Origin: Gymnogyps californianus
Lineage: Eukaryota > Chordata > Aves > Accipitriformes > Cathartidae
Reading direction: 5' to 3'
NCBI RefSeq assembly: GCF_018139145.2
Contig: NC_059477.1
Span: forward strand, 29,925,502 to 29,989,501
Length of the DNA: 64,000 bases
This document shows, piece by piece, positions 15,234 to 27,500 of the stretch; within the stretch, counting starts at the first letter, position 1, and the number at the start of each line of letters is the position of its first letter. A program made the translations under genes and the position numbers. The notes beneath the pieces are model-generated. The model was not told the origin of the DNA. It ran no database searches and was given only the letters and a program-made list of their open reading frames with translations.

Positions 15234-17805
15234 TGTGTTAGATTTTTAGTAAACTGGATCGAAACCTGAATGTCTGAAGTGATTTATCTTGAGCTTTTGG
15301 GGGAGGCATCTTTTTTTCTTTCTTGAGGAAAAGGATTTTGTGGAGTCTTTCATGCATCTTAAACGTCTCAACTGTCAAAATACATGGAAGCACAAAATAT
15401 CAGTATGTATGGAACATAAAATTAGAACAGGTAAGAAGTGAATATATTTCATGTGATAGTTAAAAAATTTTACATGACTTGGGCTCCTAAGCACTTACAA
15501 CAGTTCTGAAAAGTAAATTGAAAGTATTATTTTTATGTCAATCTCTGCGTTTGTTTTAGAAAGAAAACTTACGTTTCTAAATCAGTTAAATGGTTTTGAA
15601 GAGTTCATTTGCTGTCTGAAAGGCATCTTACAACTTGTAACCTAAAGCTAGCTAAGCTGCCTGATAGATAGATGCAGCTAAAATATGTAGGAATCTTAAT
15701 ACTTCTCCTTTCCCTGTGCCCAATTAAACATTGGCTACTGTGTATACTTCTTCTGTAGTAATTACTGTTCCAAGACCTACATGGATGCCTGGTGTAGTCA
15801 TTTTCCAGAAGATGTTAACTCAGCCACACACGGTTAAGGCTATGTCCTCTCAACTCTTCTCATTGACTATAGCAGTAATACATCCCTTGAGCACCGTAAA
15901 CGCTCTGAAGCAAGGTTTTCTATGGCTATGCAGATTCCTAAGCATATTTTTTAATGGAAGTATTCTAAATGTTATTAATACTTTGCCTTTTCAGAGGAAT
16001 GTATACATTCACTGACATCTTAAGAGTTTTGTTCATACATCAGAACCTTTCTGAACAGTAATATTAATATGTTAAATCTATCACTTACAAAAGTTTTGGC
16101 CCTTACTGTTGAGAAGAGAAACTTAAGAGCATGTGTATAGGTGATGGAGCTCCCCAAACCTGTAGGGAGCCTGCAGCAGTTCCTAGAGGCAGATTGTTTC
16201 ATCTATTTTAATTGCCTTTGCCTTTCTAATTCCAGTGCCACCATCTCTGTACTTCTCGGGCTCTGCTGCTGTAGCCAGGGTGTGATAGAGGTGGGTGGTC
16301 ATTGCTGATGTCGGCTGATAGGTTTTTGACTAGCGTGGTGCAGCAGAAGCAATAGCACGGAGGGGTCAAGATCTAGGATGCTGCGTTCAAATAACTGTTA
16401 GAAACAGCTGACAATGACAGAAGTTTGGAAGGGAAGGAGCAGATCTTGCTTTATCTCTTCCTTCTGCTGCTGCTTCTTTTCTGCTTTACCCACAACTGGG
16501 CATCAGTACAGGTCTTTGGAGTCTATCCCTGTAGAGCTACATGGTATTTTCAGGTAGGAGAAGATGTATGATCAAGCAGCTACGTAATCAACTTGGCCTT
16601 GCCTACCCCACCCCCTACTGCCTGAGCTGAGAGTTTTATACCAGTTATATTAGATGCACTGGCATGAAACTCTTCATAGTACAACATCTTTAATCGCTCT
16701 TATATTTTCATGCATCAAAATATCATGCTTTGTCTTTTATTGGCAAAAGTGGCAATGATTATTTTCAATATATGTTTATCTATTTGGACTTGGACATCTG
16801 CAGGATAAGAAAAAATTATTGTGAATTAAAAGTCTAGACTCCAGCAATATTCTGGCAAATAGTAAAACTGAACACGCAATAAGAAACTTAAGTGAAAGTT
16901 TCTGCTAGAAAGACTAATTGTGGAAAAGTGTATCAGCACTAATTATAACAGGAAAGTCTGTCTTTCTGGAAAGGTCTGCCAAAGTCATTGATGAAGATAA
17001 AATCCAGTCTTTCCTGAGCTGCTTTGTGTGATTGTGTGCCAAAGATGATTTGCTAAAAGGATCATAGACTTTATGCCAAGTTCTGTGGGATTTAAGGATT
17101 ACTTGTTAACTAGAGGAAATTTTTTCTTTGAGTTGCATAAATTAACCTTTCTTCTAACAATTTATCTTTTGTTTATGTATTACTGTTCCTTGTTCATTTG
17201 TACTGTCATCATCATTCTTTTTTTCCCCTCTTCGTGCACTAGTCACTTTTCATACCACAGGGAGAAAAATTGTGCATCAAAAGGACTGGCACAGCACGTG
17301 CTGCAGATAAGAACCTGAGTGCTGTGTTGAATCAGATTAAAGATCCAGAACTCAGTAATCCTGACAGTGATGAATAACATGGAGAAGTATAAGAAGCAGG
17401 TCCTGTATACAGTGAACCTTCCTTGGTGTAGCCACATACGAACTGGTTATAAATCAGTTTCCTGGTTTTGTTTGGTTTGAACATGTAGGTACTGATGGCT
17501 ATAACTTTTATTCTGTAGAAGATGTAACTGTTTTTAAATGTTCATGGTAAACCCAAAAACATTCCTGGTGTTTTTCAGGCAATGAAGTACTGGACTGAAA
17601 AAAGGAAGCCACTAGTGTGTTATCTTTTAAATAGAGTGCATTGTATAAGCTTTAGTGTTCATTTTCATAGCAAAAGAAAGAACAAGCATAAATTTGAAAT
17701 TGTGAGGATCATGTTGTTAATACATATGGCATGTAACTATTATAAAAGACCTTATTCTAATGCCAGTACCTGATAAGAACAGCAAGAGTTGTATGACCAG
17801 TGTGG

Positions 17806-17945
17806 GCTGCTGCCACTGACTCACTGCGTAATGACAGGCAAATTACTCAGTCTTCTGCATCTCATTCTACTCCTTTATAAATGAGAAATATTGTTTCCCA
17901 GGAAAACTCTTTGAGGTCCTTGGATAAAAGGAGATTATTTTTTTG
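17806..17945 (+). repeat. MIR-type (CORE-SINE) relic
   Basis: The stretch reads like the conserved MIR core: CCACTGACTCACTGCGTAAT, then GGCAAATTACTCAGTCTTCT, a CTCATT...CTCC segment and TTTATAAATGAGAAATA. It is followed by TTTGAGGTCCTTGGATAAAAGG, a form I know from amniote MIR 3' parts. The match is by eye and degenerate, so boundaries are approximate. Confidence 0.55.
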
Positions 17946-20209
17946 TACGCCTACTGAGTATATAAATTTGAAGTGAGAAAGTGCAGCAAATACCAGGTTC
18001 TATGCAAGTCTTTTACCAATACAGACACAGTACGATGACTCTTGCTGCTCATTATGGATTGTATTAAAGCACCTTGTACTCCTGAAGACCTCTGTAAAGC
18101 ACAAGCAAAAACAGGGGTTTAGGTCAGACTTGGCACTTGAGTCTATTCTGTTCAAGCCTTTTTATAGTTAAGTACAGCTTCAATAAAACTTCTCTGAGGT
18201 GTGCATTGATAACTACAATTCTGTTTTCTTTGGTACGCCAGACACTGTACCACCTTCAGATGAAATAGTACAGGGAGCCTTTGAGAGCAGTTTTCTGTCA
18301 ATCTCCATCACCTCTTTCACATTATGTCTTTGGCTATGTTTTATCACTAAATTTTCATAATATTTTGGGAAACCTGACCTTTCCAGAATTGTCTGCGTTA
18401 ATACTATAGTCTTAATCTTTACCCTGGCAGCTCCTGCAACAAAATACAAATTAATGATTCAGACACCACAAAACAAATCACATGCCACTTTTGTTTCTTC
18501 CCAACTATTCTTCATTGTCATTGTTAGCTGTATTGTATGTAAGTCCTTGTGTATTCTGTGGTGAAAGGGACCTAAATAATTCAGGAGATTTTAAGGGGGG
18601 TCAGTAGCAGATAAGTAGAGAAACGATGCAACAGTTTCAGGTATATACAGAAGATGATTTGGATAAACATAAAAAGAATGCCATTATTTCAGCACTGACA
18701 TGTGGAAGTTAACTTAGGTTTGATATATGGTTTGGTTTTTAATAAATTCAGACTTATTTTGTGATAGTCCATAAATAGCTGTGGAAGTGGTGGAGGGTAC
18801 ATGAAATTTCTGGTCTCTGGTGCTTCAAGGAAGAATATGCTGTTGTCTCTTTTTGTAAATGATTGCCCCTCTGGTTTTGCATCTTTATCTCCTTCCATTC
18901 CATTTATCATCATTCTTCATTCCTTTTTAATTTGCTGACTTCCTTAGACTTTTTCTTCACAAGAAGTGCCTGCTTTAGCTTCATGATTTAAAAAAAAAAA
19001 AAAATTCATCCCATCAATTAGCTATCACCCCATTTTATGCAGTTGTGTTCTGCCCCAAATTCAGTAAATACACAATCTAAAACTTCAGTTCTGAATTTCT
19101 CTTTACATTCCCCCCCCTTTTCACCATTTTCCGCTCTTTTATTCTTCTCTTGAAATTGCTTTTACCAAAATGAATGATCTTCACTTGGCTGGATGCTAAT
19201 ATCTTTACTCTGTTTTCCTTGTTTTGACCATGAAAGAAGCAGCTTCCCCCCTTTGTGGCCACCTGCTGTCCTCCTTGTGCTGCTGTAGTACTTATGCTGC
19301 TGCACAGTGAACCATACTGGGGAATTGGTCTGACTGAAAAATAATTTTGCCAAAATTGTGTTGCTGCTTAATTCCCCACTCTGGTTTACCATATGGCTGT
19401 ACAAATGGCTATGTCAGCAGTAGGGAGAGGATGATGCAAGGCTGGAAATGAGTGGCCAGACTCAGGAGTGGGTCAGGAATGCTGCGTGAGCTAGCGGTGC
19501 CAGGTTATGTCAAAATAAAGAGTTCATCAGAGTAAAGTCTAATTGTCTCTGACGTGATCACATCCTACTTCTGGAAATCCTGATCTCTGCTGCTTTTTTT
19601 CCTTAACCTCTCTCCCTCTCCCCCTTATTGTTTAACATATTTTCCAAAGCTGCTTGTTCATCTCTTTCTTATAATAAGTGATCAATAACAACATCAGTAG
19701 AAGCCTCCATTTCTCAGTGTGCACAGGAGGTGGAGCCTGTCATCCTCAGGACATATTGAAAATCTCCTATTTAAATCATTTGGGTGGGCATCATTAGTCA
19801 AACGTGTACCATCATTTGGAAATACCTGTTAAATAATTATGATAAGGTTTAGACTGATAAGCTGTTGAATACGTATAAGTTTCAAAAGAATTATTTAAAT
19901 TGGTAGTTTTTCAAGGCAGCACAGTATGCTACCTGTTTAGTATGAAATTTTACAGACTTAAGCCATTTTGGTAGAATCATTGGCAACAAAAAAGATGTAA
20001 TATAACCTTATCTGCTTTCATAGTGTCTTTCCAGCAGGGACTGGATACCTTCACAACAAATAATTTTGTTTTTCATGTCCCTGAAATCACAAGGCGGTCT
20101 TTGTCTGTAAACAAATGCACTAAATAATCCCACCCTTTTGCTTAGTCTACAGAGATGCACTTTCATTAGTCTGCAGTCAAGTTATTAATAGCAGCATAAA
20201 AGTGTGTGT

Positions 20210-20238
20210 GGGTTTTGGGGGGGGAGGGGAGGAGAGGG
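20210..20238 (+). other. G-quadruplex-type tract (plus strand)
   Basis: G runs of 3, 8, 4 and 3 separated by TTTT, A and AGGAGA fit the G3+N1-7 rule on the sense strand of PTPN4 intron 1, so it could fold in the pre-mRNA as well as in DNA. Confidence 0.6.
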
Positions 20239-22299
20239 TGGTTTGTTTTACTCTACAGATATTAAACTGATTCTGAAATGGTGAAATACACATCTGAATT
20301 TGTTACCTGCAAAGCTGGGCATTTTCAAATCTGAGCCTAGGTTAAGGCCCACAAAAATATGAATTCACATCTGAATCCAGTTCTTCATACTTCCCACGGT
20401 GCTGGGTAAATAGACGTTCTGGCTTGATCCAAACCTGTATGTAATGGTGCATCTGCAGGTGTTTAGGTCTCAAAACGTTTCAGCTAACCTAATTATATCT
20501 TTTTTTTGTTCTTAAAAAATCCATGTAAATTATGTTCCCTCTATTCCTTTATTTACTTGGAAAAAAGTAACAGAAAAAGTGGCATTGTTTAACAGTGTGA
20601 TACACACCAGAGACAGTTTCTGCAGCTTGGCTTTGATTTTCAGCTGTGTATGTCGTTTCAGAAAGGAATGATATTAATTACTCTCTGGTAAATCATATGA
20701 GCTGTAGCTCATTGTGTTGTCCTTGCCTTCTTTCTGGCTGTTATAGTCCTGATTATTGACTTTCAAAATTTCCAGTTGTTTTTAGGACAAAAGGATCAAT
20801 CTTTGGTTCTTTCAAAGATCAAACCACCAAGTAAAACAAAAATCTGGGCTTCATGTACCAAAACAAACATGAGCTCGCTCTGGCTACAGATGATCATTCA
20901 GTATTAGGGTTTTTTCAGTAAACAGATCATTTTCCAAACTTTAATACCAGGATTTGATGCACTGCCCTGATGAAGGTGATCTGTTGAATTCCGGTCTCTT
21001 GAAGTGTAACCCCAAATCAGAAATGGAAAACAGACTGTTGTATGGCACGTAAAATGTAAATAAATATGACTTTTTGTGGGTTTATGTCCCATGATCTCTA
21101 CACTTTCTCCCAAGATATCCTAAGGCCTTACCATGTGTGCACTTGGGGATCTGATGCCTATGTCATAAGGCTGGCAGCACTCCTCTGCCTGAGAGCTCTT
21201 ACCGTTGCCTTCCTCCTATTCTCAGTAGTTGTATAATGTCTTTTTAGCCTGTATCCATCCTGTACAGCTGGTACCTGCCAATAACATGGATCCTACTGCC
21301 CGTTCTTTTCCATAAGCCCTTGAACACTGTTCTCTTTTCCCTACTGAAAGGAAGGCATGATCTTCATTCAGGAGTTGCTCTTGGATTCCTGAGGTAATAT
21401 TTTTCTTGAATTGCTGCCAGTGGAGCTAGTGGTTGTGTTCTCTTTACCTAAATGTTGCTGTCAAATAGTCAGTTTTCTATTTCTCCCCTGTTGCCTTGCC
21501 TAGATTTTATGTACTTTCCATAGATGTTGTATTTTTATCTGTAAGTGTTCTGAAAACAGGCATTTAAGTAAAGGCTCTCTGATCTCCCTTAACTCTGATA
21601 TAGTTATTCTGGAAAGTGGTTTTGTATTCTCTTAAATTCTCTATCAATCATATTCCATAGAAAACTGAAAGGAACTTCTTAGTGAAGCCAACAAAACAGG
21701 AAAACAAGCTAACTACAAAAGTGAATTTCAGATAAATGTTCAAACAATTATAATTTTAAGACCTTTCCCATCCCTTGTGGTTCAGACTAAAAATTCAACA
21801 GTCCATGGAATTGCAAGATGAGATGTAAGAACCAGATTTGCGGTATTATTAAAACTTGCCATGTAATGGTGGCATGGCTACTCCTACTCCAGCTACCAGT
21901 ATCTTCCTATATTATGTTTCAGAGGAGTGTAACAGCAAATTTACAAAATGGCTTAATAGAATATATAATGGCAAAAATATTAGTGGTCGTTCATAGAGGT
22001 AAGTTATTTTGCTGTAGTGACCACCATGTGCCAGAGATATGTACATGTAGTGTAGCCTATATATCTGTTAAAAAACAAAGCCTACCACAAAGTATGCATA
22101 AGCTGCAGGTTTGGGTATCTGTGCTCTTCAGTTACTTATTCTGGATTTCTTGAGAGCTAGATGAGATTTTTCTGCACTTCCATGAGCTCTGTCAGCACTT
22201 GTTCAGTCTAGTTGGCACCTCTTCATTTCTCTCTGTTTTTTTCAGCAGATTTTCTTAGAGAAAGGCAGATGATCTAACACTGTGAAGAAATTCTAATTT

Positions 22300-23700
22300 G
22301 TGTTTCTCTTTATATACTTCCAGAGGACAGATGGACACGTCTGTTATTTAATAATGCTCATGTTACATCGTTCATGAAGAATCAGAATAGCTCCTAGCAG
22401 TCTGCCTGCCTGTCAGTAGCAGACACAAGCTTCTTGCTGGTTTTGTGTTAAATAACAGGGTTTTCTGCTCTCTGGGCTCCAGCTTTCAGAGTTTGAGAAC
22501 AGCACATTCTCGGATGGGCATTGTAGATTCCTCATACTCTTGGCTGCTGAGAAGTTCTCTTTCTTTCAGAAATTTTTGGGTGACCTTCTGGTAAATAAAC
22601 ATGCTGTGCTGGTTCTTGGAAAGTGGGATGTACTTTTCAAAAGGATAAGGCAGTGGTGTTAATAAACTCTTTACCATTGCCTCTCTCTATGATGCACATA
22701 ACATCACGCTCATTCTTAAGAAATTGCTAGAGCATCCTGACACCAGCTCCTGAATCTGGAAAGGACAAGCTTTGTTTCATTTATTTCCTCTGAATAGTCA
22801 GAACTGAAGAACACTCAGATATTCTTCAGCTTGCCTTCTGAGCCACCCCACTGTCAACTAACGCTGAAGGAGTGGCATGGTGCGCAGCACTGGCTACCTG
22901 CTGTTTTCACAAGTGGTGGGTAACGTTCCCAGCAGCCTCAGTTCAGTCATCGAGTGATCCAGCTGGAAACGCATCCCTTTTGTTCTCTGGCTTCACAGAT
23001 TCTAGCTTTGGACCTGCTAGCGCTGACTTCAGAGGAGAGGACCTTTTCCAGCACTGGACAAAGCTGGGACTTTTCAAACTTTTACTGGACTGTAAAATCA
23101 GTGTGTTTCTACTCTCTTTACAACGTCCTGGAGCCACCGAAACCTTTCCAGTCATGGGTCACCAGGGTGTCCTTCCTGTGATCCAGGGAATAAATTGTAT
23201 GCTGTTGTCGCACCTTTCCACAGAAGGTATCAACAATTTCATGGTAGGCCAGGATGCTATTGGTGTTACTCAGTTTGCTGACAGTTCTGAGGCTGTTGAA
23301 CTCTGAAACCAGCAGCCCATTTCAACAACTACATGGTCCTGTCTAGATGACTAGTCAGTATTTGCCAACCCACAGTGACAGATACTTGCTGAAGTGTACC
23401 TGTTCTGAAGTCAGTATTGCTAAAGCTGATATGGTGGCTGGAATTCAGAAGGGATCATCTGGACTTTGTCACCTAGAGTGCTGCCCATAATCCTAATGCA
23501 AATGTAACGTATTCAGATCTCCTTTGTATGCTATTAAAGAATGCAGTTTCTATATCTGCTCCCAGGTTTATTATTCTGTAATGGGTAAAGGATCTTCTCC
23601 ATTTCATGGGTTGAAGTTTTTTGCCTCTCTGTAATATGGCAAGCTTGTTCAGCTCTGTCATGGATCCACTAATGATATCAGGAAGGACTTAACTGGGAAA
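22300..23700 (-). pseudogene. Unrecognised GC-richer block, possible degenerate coding sequence
   Basis: On the minus strand, open segments follow one another in shifting frames: 23661-23473 (starts MTELNKLAILQRG, 62 codons), about 23300-23110 (includes LAYHEIVDTFCGKVRQQ), 23155-22943 (70 codons) and about 22700-22486 (includes FEKYIPLSKNQHSMFIYQKV). On the plus strand, 22872-23306 is open for 144 codons. I recognise no family in any frame. No poly(A) tail or target duplication is visible. It may be an old processed pseudogene broken by frameshifts and stops, or simply intronic DNA with fewer stops. Confidence 0.2.
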
Positions 23701-23920
23701 ACCGAACTAAGTCGCTGGTGGTTTGGTTTTGGCTTGGCACTCTGAATCTTCATAAGCCTTACTATTCTGGGCTGTCTCCTACATCTTTGTTAAGATGAAG
23801 CTTGTTGCTAACTCAGTTTACCACTGCATTTTTGGAAATACTGAATTTCCTACAGTCCTTATTTAAAGTACTTCTTGTAGTGAAAGACTTGGTCCCCCAG
23901 AAGAACTGAATCTGATCTGT

Positions 23921-24511
23921 GATACTGTTGTGGTTTAACCCCAGCCAGCAACTAAGCACCACGCAGCCACTTCCCCCTCCCCGCTCCCAGTGGGGTGGGG
24001 AGGAGGAAAGGAAAAAAAAAGTAAAACTCGTGGGTTGAGATAAGAACAGTTTAATAACTAAAGTAAAAATAAAAATACACTACTAAGAATAATAGTAATG
24101 AAAAAGAATACAACAAAAGAAAAAGAAATAAGAAAAGACAAGTGATGCACAATGTAATTGCTTACCACCTGCTGACCGATGCCAGAGCCGCGATCTGCCC
24201 CTCCCCCCCCCCCCCCCCGGCCAACTCCCCCCTGTTTATATACTGAGCATGATGTTCCATGGTATGGAATACCCCTTTGGCTAGTTCGGGTCAGCTGCCC
24301 CGGCTACACGCTCTCCCAGCTTCTTGCACACCTGCTTGCTGGCAGAGCATGGGAAACTGGAAAGTCCTTGGCTTAAGATAAGCACTACTTAGCAACAACT
24401 GAAACATCAGCGTGTTATCAACATTATTTTCACACTAAATCCAAAACCCAGCACTGCACCAGCTACTAAGAAGAGAGTTAACTCTGTCCCAGCCGAAATC
24501 AGGACAGATAC
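23921..24511. repeat. 5-bp target-site duplication pair flanking LTR copy A
   Basis: GATAC at 23921-23925 and again at 24507-24511, directly abutting the TG and CA ends of the LTR. The perfect match argues that the insertion boundaries are correctly placed. Confidence 0.8.
23926..24506 (-). mobile_element. Solo LTR of an avian endogenous retrovirus (copy A)
   Basis: 581 bp with TG...CA ends, flanked by a perfect 5-bp target-site duplication GATAC (23921-23925 and 24507-24511). Read on the minus strand it begins TGTCCTGATTTCGGCTGG and carries a TATATAAA box (complement of 24235-24242). About 180 bp further on is an ATTAAA polyadenylation-type signal (complement of 24050-24055). These give the minus orientation, antisense to PTPN4. 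There is no internal gag/pol/env sequence, so this is a solo LTR left by recombination. A 5-bp duplication is compatible with an ERVL-type element; I associate this sequence with a neoavian LTR family but cannot name it reliably. It includes a 16-C run at 24203-24218. Confidence 0.85.
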
Positions 24512-27500
24512 TCTGATGAGAACGTCTTGCTATTTAGAAAGTAATCGCATCCCGTCAGCGAATATGGCTATTGCTTGTGTGATATCAGCACACAATCTTC
24601 ATTTTGGGAAAATATCTCTTCTGAACATGTGTGGGAGCATGAGGAAGAGCTTTGTGCCCTCAGCGGAGCATGGTACCACTGTGCAGAGAGACCGTGCTCT
24701 GCAGAACAACACTCCTGTTGCTTTCACCTGTGGCTCCTGCAGCTCCTTCCAGGGGAACTGGGCTGTGCTGCAGAGCTGCCGGCAGGGGAAAGCGCATGTG
24801 AATAGACATTGGAAAATAGAAGAACCCGGTTACTTGGTTCCTTTGTTAATGTGCACATTCCATATCCTGCCATATGTCCTCCTTCTTTAGCCTTTTAATT
24901 CTGGGATATTATAGATGATGCCTTCAGAAGTGCTTCAGTAATGTTGGGCTGCGTGCCTGTTGTGAAACACCATTAGAACAAATTAACAATTTTTTTTAAT
25001 AATGTTATGGTAATGTTAGTGTTAATACAGCATGGAAAAATTAACTAAAATCAACAACAACAACAGACCATTTGGTTTTATCCTTTGTAGTGGTATTAAA
25101 TGAGACTTATGAAATTTTCTTATCTAAACCCTGAGAACCTATCTCTACAGCAGTTGGGAGGAATAATATTTTTCATAGGCAATATAAATAAACTGCGCTT
25201 CTAAGATAATATAGTTTAGCTATTCGCTAAATAGCTTTTTAGCTTAGCCTATTGTTTTTTTAAGGATATGAATTCTAGATAATGAAAACGCATTGGAATA
25301 AACAGTCCAAGGCAGTATTACTGATGCTGCCTTATAATAAAAGAAGTCGCATAACAGCATAATTTTTATGATATCGTGCCTTTGCCTCCAAGGGAAAAAA
25401 TAGTGATTCTCTGTATGAGGTAGAAGTTTCACTTTCTGTCATGTAATGCAGAAGGCAGCAAATAGTTTGGGGAAGCTGAGTTTAATTATAAAAGAGTGCC
25501 TAAAGAAGGGAGTGTAAGAAAGCGATTGGGCCTGACTGCAGACACCTATGAATGAGAAGAGTTTTTAAACATAATGCCCAAGAGGAGCAGTACAGGTGTG
25601 CTGCCTCAGAGAGCTCATCACCTTTTAATGCCATCTTCATAGATTCATTTGTATGTTGTTAGACTGTTCCTTCTCAATGCACTTTGTACAATATTTTAAC
25701 TTTAAAGAAAAAAATGAATGTAATCTTTTATCTTCTGAGTGTCTCTTCATACTTGATAGAGGCTGTAAGTTTTCTTCTCTTTTTATGTATCGGAAAACTT
25801 AGCTACTGGAAAGCTGTATCGTGTCACTGTCAACATGTTTGTGCATGTTGAGAATAAACTTGTACTTAAATCAGTTTTCCTGCAGGGTTTTCTCTTCTCC
25901 TGAAAGTCTTGTTTTGAAGGAGGTTGTCCCTAAGCATTACAGGCGTTGAATTAATTCTGTTGGTGAAGATGATAGAAAAATGAGGCAGGGCGAAGTTCTG
26001 AAACCCAGAATTAACTCAAAATTTGTGCATCTGGGAGACTGTTAGGAGGAAGTCACTTGACTATGCAGGTCCTTTATAGATTTTTCTGATGGTGTGGGAA
26101 TTTTTCTGTATCTCATGTTAAAATCTGTGAAATTTAAAAGCCTTTTAATGATTTTTGGTAATGCTGTGTAGGTCATTATGTTGCCATCCATCCCTTCCAT
26201 TCATAACCATGTGGAAAGCATCTCAGCAGAGTGCATCAGGCATCTTACACCTGTGGTGTTCCTCTGACTATAGATGTACCTGGCATCTCTCTTCTAAGCT
26301 TGGGAGCAGACTTGGGCATGGTCCTTGTCTCTTGGCTACAGTTTTTCTTCTTGCGTCCAGGTGGTACATGTTTGGTTTTCTGTGGTTTGGGGGGACCTTT
26401 TGGTAATTTCTATTGCTGTTCCATTGTCCATACCCACCCCAAAGGAGTAGGGCATGGAGTAGCAAAGACAAGGATGGAGTAGGCCAGAGAGAAGTTGAAA
26501 GGTGATTAGAGAAATGGGCATAATGCAGGGAAGGATTTGAGTGAAGGGAATTAAACAGGTAGAAGGGGGACTGTTAGAGCCTTGAAAAGTGAAGAAGGGA
26601 CATGGAGGAGATCTGGAATACTTGAAGGAGGAGAATGGTATGGAACTGATGCTTTCAGTAATAAATAATTATCTTTTTAGTTTCAGCGTGGCTACTGCGT
26701 CAACCTGTGAATCTGCAACCATCAGCTTCTGAATCTGACCCGTATTTGTACCTACCTTTTCAGGGAAAACAACAGGAATGAGAGCCAGGCTATTTTAAGA
26801 TTACTTAATTAGTATATTATTTAAATTGCCTAATGACTTTTAAAGGGCTATTAGTAGCCACATTTAAATATCTGAAAACATAAACTTAACAATGTGCTAT
26901 CTCCACTGTCCACTATTATCTATTATTTCTTTCAGGGATGATAACGCGTACTTGCTAAGACAAAAAATCTTGCATTTGATGTCAAATATTCATAGAAGAA
27001 CGGTTCTCCCAAGAGACACCATATCTGGCTTTATAAAATGAGAAAATATATTGAGAAAATTTTCTTGTTTATATTACCAACTTGATAGGAATTTTTGTTG
27101 TCTATAATGGTATTCATAAAAGTAACTTAAATACTGATTATTGTAACTTGTTTTCATTTCTCTGCAAGTCTGTGCTGATACCTTTGACTATAAGAGCCAT
27201 AGCCTTTTATGTGACTTCATGAACTCTGAATATAAGCAAGAATTGCAGTGGGAAATTTTAGAACTGTATTTTCCTTTAAATAAAACATAAATGCCTAGAC
27301 TAAGCTCTTTTAGAGCTTTTGGGAAACTAAGCTAGATTCTTCATAAAACTTGCCTCATTCATTATTTTTGAGATTTGCTTATTGAATTGATCTTACAAGT
27401 ATGATTTCTCATTTGTGCAAGTTAGCACTAGTGGAGACTAATCACACCTGATCTAATGGTGAACTTTTTTCTAAGGACTGCCCATAATTTTGGGATGGAT

